9,077 nucleotides of DNA from Bacteroidales bacterium (lineage in GTDB: Bacteria > Bacteroidota > Bacteroidia > Bacteroidales > UBA10428), in NCBI GenBank assembly GCA_003508755.1, contig DNTK01000362.1:1-9077 (forward strand). The letters run 5' to 3'. A model generated the notes under the pieces. It was not told where the DNA came from. It did no database searches and saw nothing but the letters and a program-made list of their open reading frames with translations. The translations under genes and the position numbers were made by a program. Each line of letters opens with the position of its first letter. The stretch's first letter is position 1. Positions 1 to 5,960 of the stretch are shown here, in pieces.

Positions 1-260
1 ATTTTAGCAGCGGGTAATAAGCATTCCTTCAAATGTGTCTGATGCACTTCGGCAAACGTACTATCATAATTAGTTTTTTTCAATGCATCATTATATTTAA
101 TAAGAAACTCCAATTCATCATGTGAAGATTCTCTATTAACTAAATACAGATATTCAGAGTCTGGATCCAAAACTTCTTCAAATGTGTGCAAATCTTTTTC
201 AGAATTATTACAACTAATGAGAAAAATGAAGATAATTAAAGTGGAATACTTAATTTTCAT
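1..260 (-). CDS. Putative lipoprotein of unknown function, N-terminal part only (gene runs off the left edge)
   Basis: The minus strand is open from an ATG at 260 to the window edge, giving about 86 codons; the 3' end lies outside. The N-terminus has a short charged start (MKIKY), a hydrophobic stretch (residues 6-14) and a lipobox LISC with the cysteine at residue 17, followed by polar residues (NNSEKD). This is a typical signal peptidase II lipoprotein signal, so the product should be an envelope lipoprotein. The mature part seen here is acidic and polar and contains nothing I recognise as a domain. The gene is divergent from the sigma factor gene at 341, with 80 bases between the two starts and a good Bacteroidota-type promoter in that space. 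The shared intergenic region allows co-regulation with the sigma operon, but that is inference. I cannot assign a function. Confidence 0.75.
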   Translation of the reverse strand, partial: MKIKYSTLIIFIFLISCNNSEKDLHTFEEVLDPDSEYLYLVNRESSHDELEFLIKYNDALKKTNYDSTFAEVHQTHLKECLLPAAK

Positions 261-285
261 TTTCTTAGCGGTTTGATTGGACTCA

Positions 286-317
286 TAAAGATAAAAAAAT
301 AACGTAACTTTTTCAAA
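286..317 (-). promoter_or_regulatory. Bacteroidota-type promoter for the minus-strand lipoprotein gene
   Basis: On the minus strand, TTTG (314-317) is followed after exactly 20 bases by TATCTTTA (286-293). This fits the Bacteroidota housekeeping pattern of TTTG near -33 and TAnnTTTG near -7, with one mismatch in the last base. It lies 25 bases upstream of the lipoprotein ATG. The predicted promoter sits inside the 80-base divergent space and overlaps any promoter of the plus-strand sigma gene, for which I see only a loose -7 match (TAACTTTT, 305-312). Confidence 0.45.
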
Positions 318-340
318 TTCACCATATTAATTCATGTTGA

Positions 341-910
341 ATGACGGATAGCCAATTTATGGAACGTGTTCTTTCCGGAGGCCGTTTAATGCATAAAAGT
401 GTTGAATGGTTCTATCACGAACATTTCAAATTGGTTTATCAGGCTATCAGAAAAAAAAGACTGCTGGAGGAAGAAGCACTCGATGCCTATTCCGATGCCA
501 TTACCTCTTTCATAGAAAACATCAGAAGACATCGTTTTCAGGGTAAATCAAAGTGTTCGACCTATTTTATCAGAATTTTTAACAACAAATGCATTGATAT
601 AGTAAGAAAGAAAACGACTAATAATATAGACAGGAATACTGTATCACTTGATGCTGTTAAAAAAGAGAATATTCATAATGATTCTGAAGAATATGAAATA
701 CTTAACATAGCCGATATCCTGGTTCATTTGAGCAAAATCTGCAGGGATGTATTAATGGACTGGAGCGATGGATACTCGATGAATGAGATTGCACAGAGAA
801 ACGGACTGAAAAATGCGAATACGGCACGCAGTAAGAGATACGAATGTTTTAAGCAATTAAAGTCATTTATACAAAAAAGCAATATCCTGTTAGAAAAACA
901 AAATCTTTAA
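341..910 (+). CDS. ECF-like sigma-70 family RNA polymerase sigma factor
   Basis: This 189-residue protein has the two-domain layout of a small sigma factor. Residues ~25-91 resemble region 2, ending in the basic helix around STYFIRIFNNKCIDIVRKK. Residues ~122-177 resemble region 4, with a helix-turn-helix (YSMNEIAQRNGL, 145-156) followed by a basic recognition segment (TARSKRYECFKQLK). Such factors redirect RNA polymerase to a small regulon when released by a membrane partner. The gene begins 80 bases from a divergent lipoprotein gene. Its stop is four bases before the next ATG, so the two plus-strand genes are very probably one transcript. An ATG at 334 is out of frame and stops at once, so 341 is the start. 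It is a divergent family member; region 2 is less canonical than in the second sigma factor at 3840. The target promoters cannot be read from this window. Confidence 0.85.
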   Translation: MTDSQFMERVLSGGRLMHKSVEWFYHEHFKLVYQAIRKKRLLEEEALDAYSDAITSFIENIRRHRFQGKSKCSTYFIRIFNNKCIDIVRKKTTNNIDRNTVSLDAVKKENIHNDSEEYEILNIADILVHLSKICRDVLMDWSDGYSMNEIAQRNGLKNANTARSKRYECFKQLKSFIQKSNILLEKQNL

Positions 911-914
911 ATTA

Positions 915-1703
915 ATGGAAAGAGAGTTTGAGCTAATAGAGCGCTATTACAATGGTGATTTGACCAAAGAAGAGTTAATTGAGTTTGAGAACTTAAAATC
1001 AGTCAACAAAGATTTTGCCATGGAAGTAGATTTGTATAAAAAAACAAAAGATGTTATCGAGATAAGCTCCAGGCAGCGGTTAAAACAACAACTTAACAAA
1101 ATAGGCAGAGAAAAACTCGCAGACAATAATGTTATGGTTGAAGAAAAAATAAAACCCTTAAGGAATTACTGGCTAAAAATTGCAGCAAGTGTATTAATAT
1201 TAGTCACCGCAGGGTATTTTGCCTTCAGAAACATTCTTGCTGGTAGCAAGCCATATTCCATGGAACAGATTTACTCTGAATATTACGTAAATCCTGAATT
1301 GGACATTATTACCATGCGCGCTACAGAAGCAAACACCTCTACAACAAGTGCATGGAGCTTTGCCATTCAGAAATATAACAACAAGGAATACTTTAAGGCC
1401 GTTAATGAAATTGAAAAAGTTATTTCCAATCCGGATTTCAGACAGAAATCTGCTGCTCACCTTTTATCCGGAATTTGTTATTTAAATATGAATGAAACAG
1501 AATCTGCAATATATCATTTCAAATCCGTCACCAGAGAGAGTTCATATATACAGGAAGCCGCTTGGTATCTGGGTTTATGTTATCTGAAATCTAATAATGA
1601 AACTCTTGCGAGAAAAACATTTGAAGAAATCTCTAATATGCCGAAGCATTATAAAAATTCAGAAGCAAAGTCCATAATAAAGCTATTGAATAAAGTTGAA
1701 TAA
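915..1703 (+). CDS. Single-pass membrane protein with C-terminal TPR-like repeats, probable partner or regulator of the upstream sigma factor
   Basis: The 262-residue product has a charged cytoplasmic N-terminal region (1-85), one hydrophobic segment (~86-104, WLKIAASVLILVTAGYFAF) and an outer domain. The outer domain starts with a short motif around SMEQIYSEYYVNPELDIIT (115-133) that I recognise from Bacteroidota TPR proteins encoded beside sigma factors. Three helical repeat units follow, at ~146-172, 177-208 and 212-243, with TPR-like spacing (AAHLLSGICYLNMNETESAI and AAWYLGLCYLKSNNETLA). No cysteine/histidine zinc anti-sigma motif is visible. The position directly behind a sigma gene and the inside-TM-outside layout suggest an anti-sigma or signal-transducing role, with the TPRs as a protein-binding sensor; this is inference. 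In related loci a CHAT-domain protein often follows, but none is present here: a 360-base gap and a carbonic anhydrase come next. Confidence 0.8.
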   Translation: MEREFELIERYYNGDLTKEELIEFENLKSVNKDFAMEVDLYKKTKDVIEISSRQRLKQQLNKIGREKLADNNVMVEEKIKPLRNYWLKIAASVLILVTAGYFAFRNILAGSKPYSMEQIYSEYYVNPELDIITMRATEANTSTTSAWSFAIQKYNNKEYFKAVNEIEKVISNPDFRQKSAAHLLSGICYLNMNETESAIYHFKSVTRESSYIQEAAWYLGLCYLKSNNETLARKTFEEISNMPKHYKNSEAKSIIKLLNKVE

Positions 1704-2063
1704 TTTAGGAATACAAGAATACTGGATTCAGTGATTTGTAAGTTGAATTCAAAGTTAAATATATCAGTACAGGTAATAAACTACAAATAGCAAAATCTAC
1801 TTCGGTCAAGCTTGCCTGAAGATTTGACGGATAAAATCGACAGAATGCATGGAGCGAATTCAGGTTGTGCCATTTAAATAGCCTTCAGCTAAAAGACTTA
1901 ACGCAATTATTCTTATTTTCTTAAATTTGATTTAGACACAAGAAGATGCGATACTAAAATATCCAGATATTCATAGTGTAGCTTTGAACAAAATACTTTA
2001 ATAATTTGTTATAAGCGATATATTTATGAAAAACAAAAAATTATTAATTAAAACCAATCTGCT
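1704..2063. other. 360-base gene-poor gap with short protein-like frames and a -7-like element
   Basis: No complete gene is visible here on either strand, and I see no hairpin with a T-tract after the TPR gene. Two short stop-to-stop stretches read like protein rather than random sequence. One is 1791-1877 in one plus frame, ending ..DRMHGANSGCAI before TAA. The other is 1936-2001 in another plus frame, beginning TQEDAILKYPDIHS and ending before TAA. Neither has a credible start codon, so at most they are relics of a decayed gene. The right end of the gap carries the probable promoter of the carbonic anhydrase gene and a very AT-rich leader. Confidence 0.4.
1979..1986 (+). promoter_or_regulatory. 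Possible -7 element of the carbonic anhydrase promoter
   Basis: TAGCTTTG is an exact match to the Bacteroidota -7 pattern TAnnTTTG, 77 bases before the ATG at 2064. No TTTG lies at the expected distance upstream, so the match is incomplete. An alternative is TATATTTA at 2019-2026, closer to the gene, which matches seven of eight positions loosely and also lacks a well-spaced -33 element. Either would drive the carbonic anhydrase gene. Confidence 0.3.
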
Positions 2064-2885
2064 ATGAAACTACACCATCGTTTTAACTCAGTAGACGGAA
2101 ATAAAACCAAATCTCAATCGGTTAAATTTCCTGAAAGTCTATTTAGAATGTTTGCCGTAACTTTGCTGGCAACGGGAATTCTGCTTGCTACATCATGTCA
2201 AATGGATAAAGCAAGTAATAAAGATTCTGCATCAGAAACAAATAAAAGTACAATGACCGATTACATCACTCAAACACAAGAAAGCCAGTCGGCATTATCG
2301 CCAGATGATGCGATTGCTATGTTAAAAGAAGGGAACGAGCGTTTCGTTAACCAAAAAATGGTAAACCGTGATTTAATTAAACAAGTAAAAGAAACCGGTA
2401 GCGGTCAATATCCATTTGCTGCAGTTGTTAGTTGTATCGATTCACGTATTCCTACTGAAATTGTATTCGATCAGGGAGTAGGTGATATCTTTAATGCACG
2501 TATTGCAGGTAATTTTGTGAATGAAGACATTCTTGGCAGCCTCGAGTTTGCCTGTAAGGTGGCAGGTTCAAAAGCCATTGTTGTGATGGGCCATACCAGT
2601 TGCGGAGCTGTTAAAGGAGCCGCTGATCAGGTTAAAATGGGTAATCTTACAGGATTGCTTCAAAAAATAGAACCAGCTATCGAAGCAGTTTCAGAAGGTG
2701 TCACAGACAAAAGCTCAAAAAACAGCGAATTTGTGCAAAAAATAGCCGATAAAAATGTTGAAATGACCGTGAACAACATCACAGCTAAAAGTGAAGTTCT
2801 TAAAGACATGGTAGAGGCGGGAGAGCTCAAAATTATCGGTGCCATGTATGATGTGAATACAGGTAAAGTAACATTTACTGAATAA
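2064..2885 (+). CDS. Beta-class carbonic anhydrase with lipoprotein signal peptide
   Basis: Carbonic anhydrase interconverts CO2 and bicarbonate at a zinc ion. The beta-class active-site motifs are complete: the CIDSR motif supplies zinc ligand Cys124 and the Asp126-Arg128 pair, and GHTSCGAV supplies His177 and Cys180. The catalytic domain covers about residues 80-272. Ahead of it is a hydrophobic segment (~30-41) ending in LATSC (Cys45), then a polar Ser/Lys/Asp-rich linker, which is the layout of a lipoprotein. The enzyme is therefore expected outside the cytoplasmic membrane, anchored by lipid. The n-region is long (about 29 residues). An internal ATG at 2148 (Met29) would give a more ordinary signal peptide, so the true start is uncertain; I keep 2064 because it is the first ATG. 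The gene appears monocistronic, with its own terminator directly after it. The class assignment is secure; the export is inferred from the signal. Confidence 0.92.
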   Translation: MKLHHRFNSVDGNKTKSQSVKFPESLFRMFAVTLLATGILLATSCQMDKASNKDSASETNKSTMTDYITQTQESQSALSPDDAIAMLKEGNERFVNQKMVNRDLIKQVKETGSGQYPFAAVVSCIDSRIPTEIVFDQGVGDIFNARIAGNFVNEDILGSLEFACKVAGSKAIVVMGHTSCGAVKGAADQVKMGNLTGLLQKIEPAIEAVSEGVTDKSSKNSEFVQKIADKNVEMTVNNITAKSEVLKDMVEAGELKIIGAMYDVNTGKVTFTE

Positions 2886-2918
2886 ATCATACTAACAATA
2901 TTGAATATTTTTTATCGG

Positions 2919-2945
2919 TGGCCCCTTTCAGGGGCCATTTTTTTT
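2919..2945 (+). terminator. Strong Rho-independent terminator after the carbonic anhydrase gene
   Basis: TGGCCCC (2919-2925) and GGGGCCA (2931-2937) form a perfect 7-bp, mostly G-C stem around a TTTCA loop, followed at once by eight T residues (2938-2945). It lies 33 bases after the stop codon and separates the carbonic anhydrase from the next gene. Confidence 0.92.
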
Positions 2946-3031
2946 ACACTTTTTATATGATAAGGCTTTTAATCTTACAATTTATTCGGGGAATAACCGT
3001 TGCAAAACAATAATTACAAAACTTACATATC

Positions 3032-3646
3032 ATGAAAAGCTTACTCCAAATCCAAATCCTAACAATCTTTCTGGTTACAGGCTTAAATTTGCACGCAGCC
3101 AACAAACCCGGGCAAGAGGTGCTTGATACAGGAACTATTCAGCAGCAATTAGATTTTGTTATTTCAAAATCGAGCACATATGAAAACTACAAAGTGATTA
3201 GAATAGCATGGATAAACAAGCTAAAAAACCATGTTTCTGATAGTTTAGAAAAGGCAAATAAGCTCATTGCATATAATTACCAGCTATTTACCACACAGAA
3301 AGATGAATATGACTCGCTTGCATCAGCGATGCAGCAGACTCAGGTTCAACTTAAAAACGCAATACAAGAAAAAAACACACTTAAATTATTAGGTGTTCCG
3401 ATGTCGAAACAAAGCTATAATGGTATTGTATGGATCCTTATTTTAGCCTTATCGGTACTTTTGGTGATCTTGTTTTTAGCTTTTAAGCGCGGGCATGCCA
3501 TACTAAAATCTACCAGGCAAGAATTAAACGAGCTCAAAGACACTTTTGAGGCTCACAGGATTCGGGCCAGGGAAAGGGAGGAGAAAATGGCCCGTAAACA
3601 CCTCGATGAGGTGCTCAAGTATAAATCAAAGATGGGTATTAACTAG
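3032..3646 (+). CDS. Bacteroidota-conserved signal peptide/coiled-coil/single-TM protein of unknown function (relatives often mislabelled tRNA (guanine-N1)-methyltransferase)
   Basis: The 204-residue product starts with a signal peptide (1-22, ending NLHA). A conserved-looking segment follows (GTIQQQLDFVISKSSTYENY, 34-53), then a helical, coiled-coil-prone region (~70-118), one transmembrane segment (~131-151, IVWILILALSVLLVILFLAF) and a highly charged C-terminal helix rich in Arg, Glu and Lys (~157-200). I recognise this layout from a family widespread in Bacteroidota that databases often call tRNA (guanine-N1)-methyltransferase. Nothing here supports that name: there is no methyltransferase fold or TrmD knot motif, and the protein is a secreted/membrane helix protein. 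The likely topology is N-terminus outside and basic C-terminus in the cytoplasm. The function is unknown; a role as an envelope scaffold is only a guess. It stands alone between a terminator and the second sigma operon. I see no clear terminator after it. Confidence 0.8.
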   Translation: MKSLLQIQILTIFLVTGLNLHAANKPGQEVLDTGTIQQQLDFVISKSSTYENYKVIRIAWINKLKNHVSDSLEKANKLIAYNYQLFTTQKDEYDSLASAMQQTQVQLKNAIQEKNTLKLLGVPMSKQSYNGIVWILILALSVLLVILFLAFKRGHAILKSTRQELNELKDTFEAHRIRAREREEKMARKHLDEVLKYKSKMGIN

Positions 3647-3759
3647 TTGACCAAGATTTTTTAATTGTAAGGTTGATAGATTATTGTACGGGCAAATTGT
3701 TAGTGGTACATGCCCATATTCGATCGATTTCCTAATTACATATCATCACCATTTTTCGG

Positions 3760-3788
3760 ATTGACCGTAAATAATTATATTTATTTTG
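3760..3788 (+). promoter_or_regulatory. Probable promoter of the second sigma operon
   Basis: ATTG (3760-3763) and TTATTTTG (3781-3788) resemble the Bacteroidota -33 and -7 elements with 17 bases between them; the -7 element has one mismatch to TAnnTTTG. Transcription would begin near 3795, inside the extended frame that opens with a TTG at 3786. That supports the ATG at 3840 as the real start of the sigma gene. Confidence 0.35.
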
Positions 3789-3839
3789 AAAATCCGGTGC
3801 AACTATTTTAATCATTCTTTGGTAATAAGTATAGATTAC

Positions 3840-4379
3840 ATGTTTAATCTCGAGAAAGTAATCTCAGACTGTAAGAAAAACAAGCGAAAAGCCCAGGTAC
3901 TGCTTTATAACCAGTATGCTCCAATGTTGCTTTCGGTTTGTTTACGCTATGTTGCTGACAAAAGTGAGGCAGAAGACGTTTTGCAGGAGAGTTTTCTTAA
4001 GATTTTGAACAATATAAAGGAATACACAGGCAAAGGGCATTTTGAAGGGTGGATGAAAAAGATTGTAGTGAATACTGCTATTACTCATTTCCACAGGGAG
4101 AAGAAGCATTACTATCACGAAGAGATCGATAAGGTCGTGGAAAATGATGAAAATTTATTCCTATCGCCCGACAAGCAATTTGATACTGCAGAGTTGCAGC
4201 AATTGTTGAAAAAAATGCCTGAGGGATACAGGGTAATTTTTAACTTGTATGCCATCGAAGGCTATAAGCATCGCGAAATTGCCGAGTATCTAAAAATTGA
4301 TGAAAGCACATCAAAAACTCAATACCTGAGAGCAAAAAAATGGCTCCGTAAAGAAATGACTAACCTTAACTGGTTATAA
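3840..4379 (+). CDS. ECF sigma-70 family RNA polymerase sigma factor
   Basis: From the ATG at 3840 the product has 179 residues. Region 2 spans ~17-89 (LLYNQYAPMLLSVCLRYV, then AEDVLQESFLKIL, then WMKKIVVNTAITHFHREKK). Region 4 spans ~117-172 (LLKKMPEGYRVIFNLYAIEG, then the helix-turn-helix YKHREIAEYLKIDESTSKTQ). This is a canonical ECF factor of the type common in Bacteroidota. The frame stays open upstream to a TTG at 3786, but the extra 18 residues do not look like a sigma N-terminus and overlap the probable promoter, so I start at Met 3840. The stop overlaps the next start as TAATG, which implies translational coupling with the membrane protein behind it. That protein most likely holds the factor inactive until it receives an envelope signal. 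The regulon is not visible from this window. Confidence 0.92.
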   Translation: MFNLEKVISDCKKNKRKAQVLLYNQYAPMLLSVCLRYVADKSEAEDVLQESFLKILNNIKEYTGKGHFEGWMKKIVVNTAITHFHREKKHYYHEEIDKVVENDENLFLSPDKQFDTAELQQLLKKMPEGYRVIFNLYAIEGYKHREIAEYLKIDESTSKTQYLRAKKWLRKEMTNLNWL

Positions 4380-5566
4380 TGGCAGAAAAGAAAAATACAA
4401 TTGAGGAAGTATTTCAGAAATCCTTTGGAGAACATAAAATAAGTCCTTCTCCTAAGGTGCTGAAAACTATAAAGCACAAGTTATTCTGGAAAGATTATTT
4501 TAGTTTAAATCCACGAAAGTTTAATATACTATATTCGGTTTTAGCTATTGTGGCATTCTCCTATATGTTTTATTCCATAAATCATAACAATTCTAAAGCC
4601 ACCCATCAGGTTATTTCAGATACTGATAAAAGCAGCCTTGAAAATCAATCTTCCAGCAAGGATCTGACGATCAATAATAAGCAGCTTGCAACAAAAAAGG
4701 AAAACAAATACAATACCCCCGATTCTCACGAAGAATTCATACGGGTAAAAGCACATTACACTTCTAATGTTCAGGTTGGATGCGAACCCCTAACGGTTCA
4801 TTTTAATAACGTGTCTCAAGGTGCAAGTTCCTTTGAATGGAATTTTGGCGATGGTTCTATTTCCAAAGATAGAAATCCTGTTCACGTGTTTACTAAGCCC
4901 GGAAATTATTCCGTCACACTCAAGGCAAGCAATAAAAATGGTATTTTGGCAGAACATGTAGAAAATATCGTGGTGTATGAAAAGCCCACTACCCACTTTA
5001 TTATTGACGTGCATAATTCAGATATAAATGAAAAGTTGGTTTATTTTAAGAATAAATCAAAGAATGCAGCAGCTTTCTCCTGGAATTTTGGCGATAATAC
5101 TACTTCTGATACAAAGAACCCAAATCATAAGTATTCCGATTTTAAAACCTATAAGGTAAGTCTCATTGCTACCTCTGCGAAGGGGTGTTCCGATACGGTC
5201 ATAAAGACTAATAACTTTATTACCCATAATTACGGCCTGGTATTTCCTACGCAATTTAAGCCGGGTATTCAAGGGCCCAATAGCGGAATTTATACCCGAC
5301 AGGAAATCGAACCATTCGTGTTTTATCCTAAAAACTATGGTGCAAAAGAATATACCTTTCGTATTTTAAGTCCGAATGGATATGAGGTATTTAGGAGCAA
5401 TGACATTTCAATCGGATGGGATGGATACATTCGGGGCAGAATGGCACCAGCAGGAGTGTATTCCTATCAGGCTTCAGGAGAATATCCCAATGGACAGAAA
5501 TTTGATATCACCGGCGAAGTAAAACTGGTGATTGACAATTCTTACCAGGATTATTACAATTACTAA
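4379..5566 (+). CDS. Probable anti-sigma factor: cytoplasmic N-terminus, one TM, two PKD domains and a gliding/T9SS-like C-terminal domain
   Basis: The 395-residue protein reads in order as follows. A basic cytoplasmic N-terminus (1-47; SPSPKVLKTIKHKLFWKDYF, then NPRKFNI) resembles the N-terminal part of Bacteroidota anti-sigma proteins. Then come a transmembrane segment (~48-67), a low-complexity polar linker (70-120), PKD domain 1 (~123-200, WNFGDG at 154) and PKD domain 2 (~203-282, WNFGDN at 235). The C-terminal ~100 residues (287-386) contain GWDG (346-349) and APAGVYSYQ (356-364), hallmarks of the gliding-motility-associated C-terminal (type B T9SS sorting-like) domain. There is no cleavable signal peptide, so the protein should stay in the inner membrane with PKD and C-terminal domains in the periplasm. 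Its start overlaps the sigma stop by one base (TAATG), and the operon ends at a strong terminator. The anti-sigma role is inferred from position and topology. The outer part looks like a T9SS client or surface-adhesin end, which suggests sensing of secretion or the surface. Confidence 0.85.
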   Translation: MAEKKNTIEEVFQKSFGEHKISPSPKVLKTIKHKLFWKDYFSLNPRKFNILYSVLAIVAFSYMFYSINHNNSKATHQVISDTDKSSLENQSSSKDLTINNKQLATKKENKYNTPDSHEEFIRVKAHYTSNVQVGCEPLTVHFNNVSQGASSFEWNFGDGSISKDRNPVHVFTKPGNYSVTLKASNKNGILAEHVENIVVYEKPTTHFIIDVHNSDINEKLVYFKNKSKNAAAFSWNFGDNTTSDTKNPNHKYSDFKTYKVSLIATSAKGCSDTVIKTNNFITHNYGLVFPTQFKPGIQGPNSGIYTRQEIEPFVFYPKNYGAKEYTFRILSPNGYEVFRSNDISIGWDGYIRGRMAPAGVYSYQASGEYPNGQKFDITGEVKLVIDNSYQDYYNY

Positions 5567-5592
5567 TATGCAGTATATCAAACGTATAACTC

Positions 5593-5622
5593 ACACCATC
5601 CAAAGCGATGGTGTTTTTTTTT
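5593..5622 (+). terminator. Strong Rho-independent terminator of the second sigma operon
   Basis: ACACCATC (5593-5600) pairs fully with GATGGTGT (5607-5614) around a six-base loop, and T residues run on to 5622. It lies 26 bases after the stop of the PKD protein gene. Confidence 0.9.
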
Positions 5623-5719
5623 ATCTGCAATGCAACTATTTCAGAAAATCGTTAGTCTACTATACAGACAGCTTAAATTTCATGTACGATTTTTTGTAAT
5701 CAAAGGAAATCTTTCCGAA

Positions 5720-5752
5720 AACCCTGGTTCCTAGACAGCACCGGGGTTTTTT
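5720..5752 (+). terminator. Second terminator-like hairpin in the convergent gap
   Basis: AACCCTGGT (5720-5728) pairs with ACCGGGGTT (5740-5748) over nine positions, one of them a T-G wobble, around an 11-base loop. Six T residues end at 5752. No plus-strand gene ends just before it, so it may be a backup terminator or the end of a small RNA. Read on the minus strand it is followed by only four T residues, so it could serve the STAS-like gene weakly. Confidence 0.6.
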
Positions 5753-5960
5753 GCTTCATGCCAAAAGGATTTGGCTGAATATTTCTTGATTTACTCCTAA
5801 AACCAAAGTTTTTCCATCAACGCTTTGTCATGCTGGCTTCCTAGCAATTGAATACCACTATTTTATTAATCACAAATTGATGTTCAGGATAGTTGAATTC
5901 TTTTAAGTATTCTCCAAATACGATGTTTCCCTGTAATGAAATTGAAAGCCGGGATAAAGC

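Larger units (their letters stand above)
5567..5960. other. 394-base convergent gap holding two terminators and small hairpins
   Basis: This gap lies between the plus-strand PKD gene and the minus-strand STAS-like gene. It holds the operon terminator (5593-5622) and a second terminator-like hairpin (5720-5752), leaving about 100 bases between them that might encode a small RNA. Two further small hairpins have no T-tract and unknown meaning: GCCAAA/TTTGGC at 5760-5775 (loop AGGA) and TGCTGG/CTAGCA at 5831-5846 (loop CTTC, one G-T pair). On the minus strand the frame of the STAS-like gene stays open for 36 codons past its TAG, down to another TAG, but has no start of its own. I see no other gene. 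Confidence 0.5.

Noticed and set aside
1200..1460. Minus-strand open frame of 86 codons
   Set aside because: It lies wholly antisense to the TPR membrane protein gene and has no recognisable domain; a shadow frame.
2660..2890. Minus-strand open frame of 76 codons
   Set aside because: Antisense to the conserved carbonic anhydrase 3' end; composition reflects the real gene.
3690..3715. GGGCA/TGCCC inverted repeat after the coiled-coil protein gene
   Set aside because: Only five pairs around a 16-base loop and no T-tract, so not convincing as a terminator.
4790..5272. Two minus-strand open frames (4790-5014 and 5057-5272)
   Set aside because: Both are antisense to the PKD domains of a well-supported gene, with no motif or promoter of their own.
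5705..5716. GGAAA-TC-TTTCC symmetric sequence
   Set aside because: The two-base centre is too small for an RNA hairpin, and the site lies upstream of a terminator rather than at a promoter.
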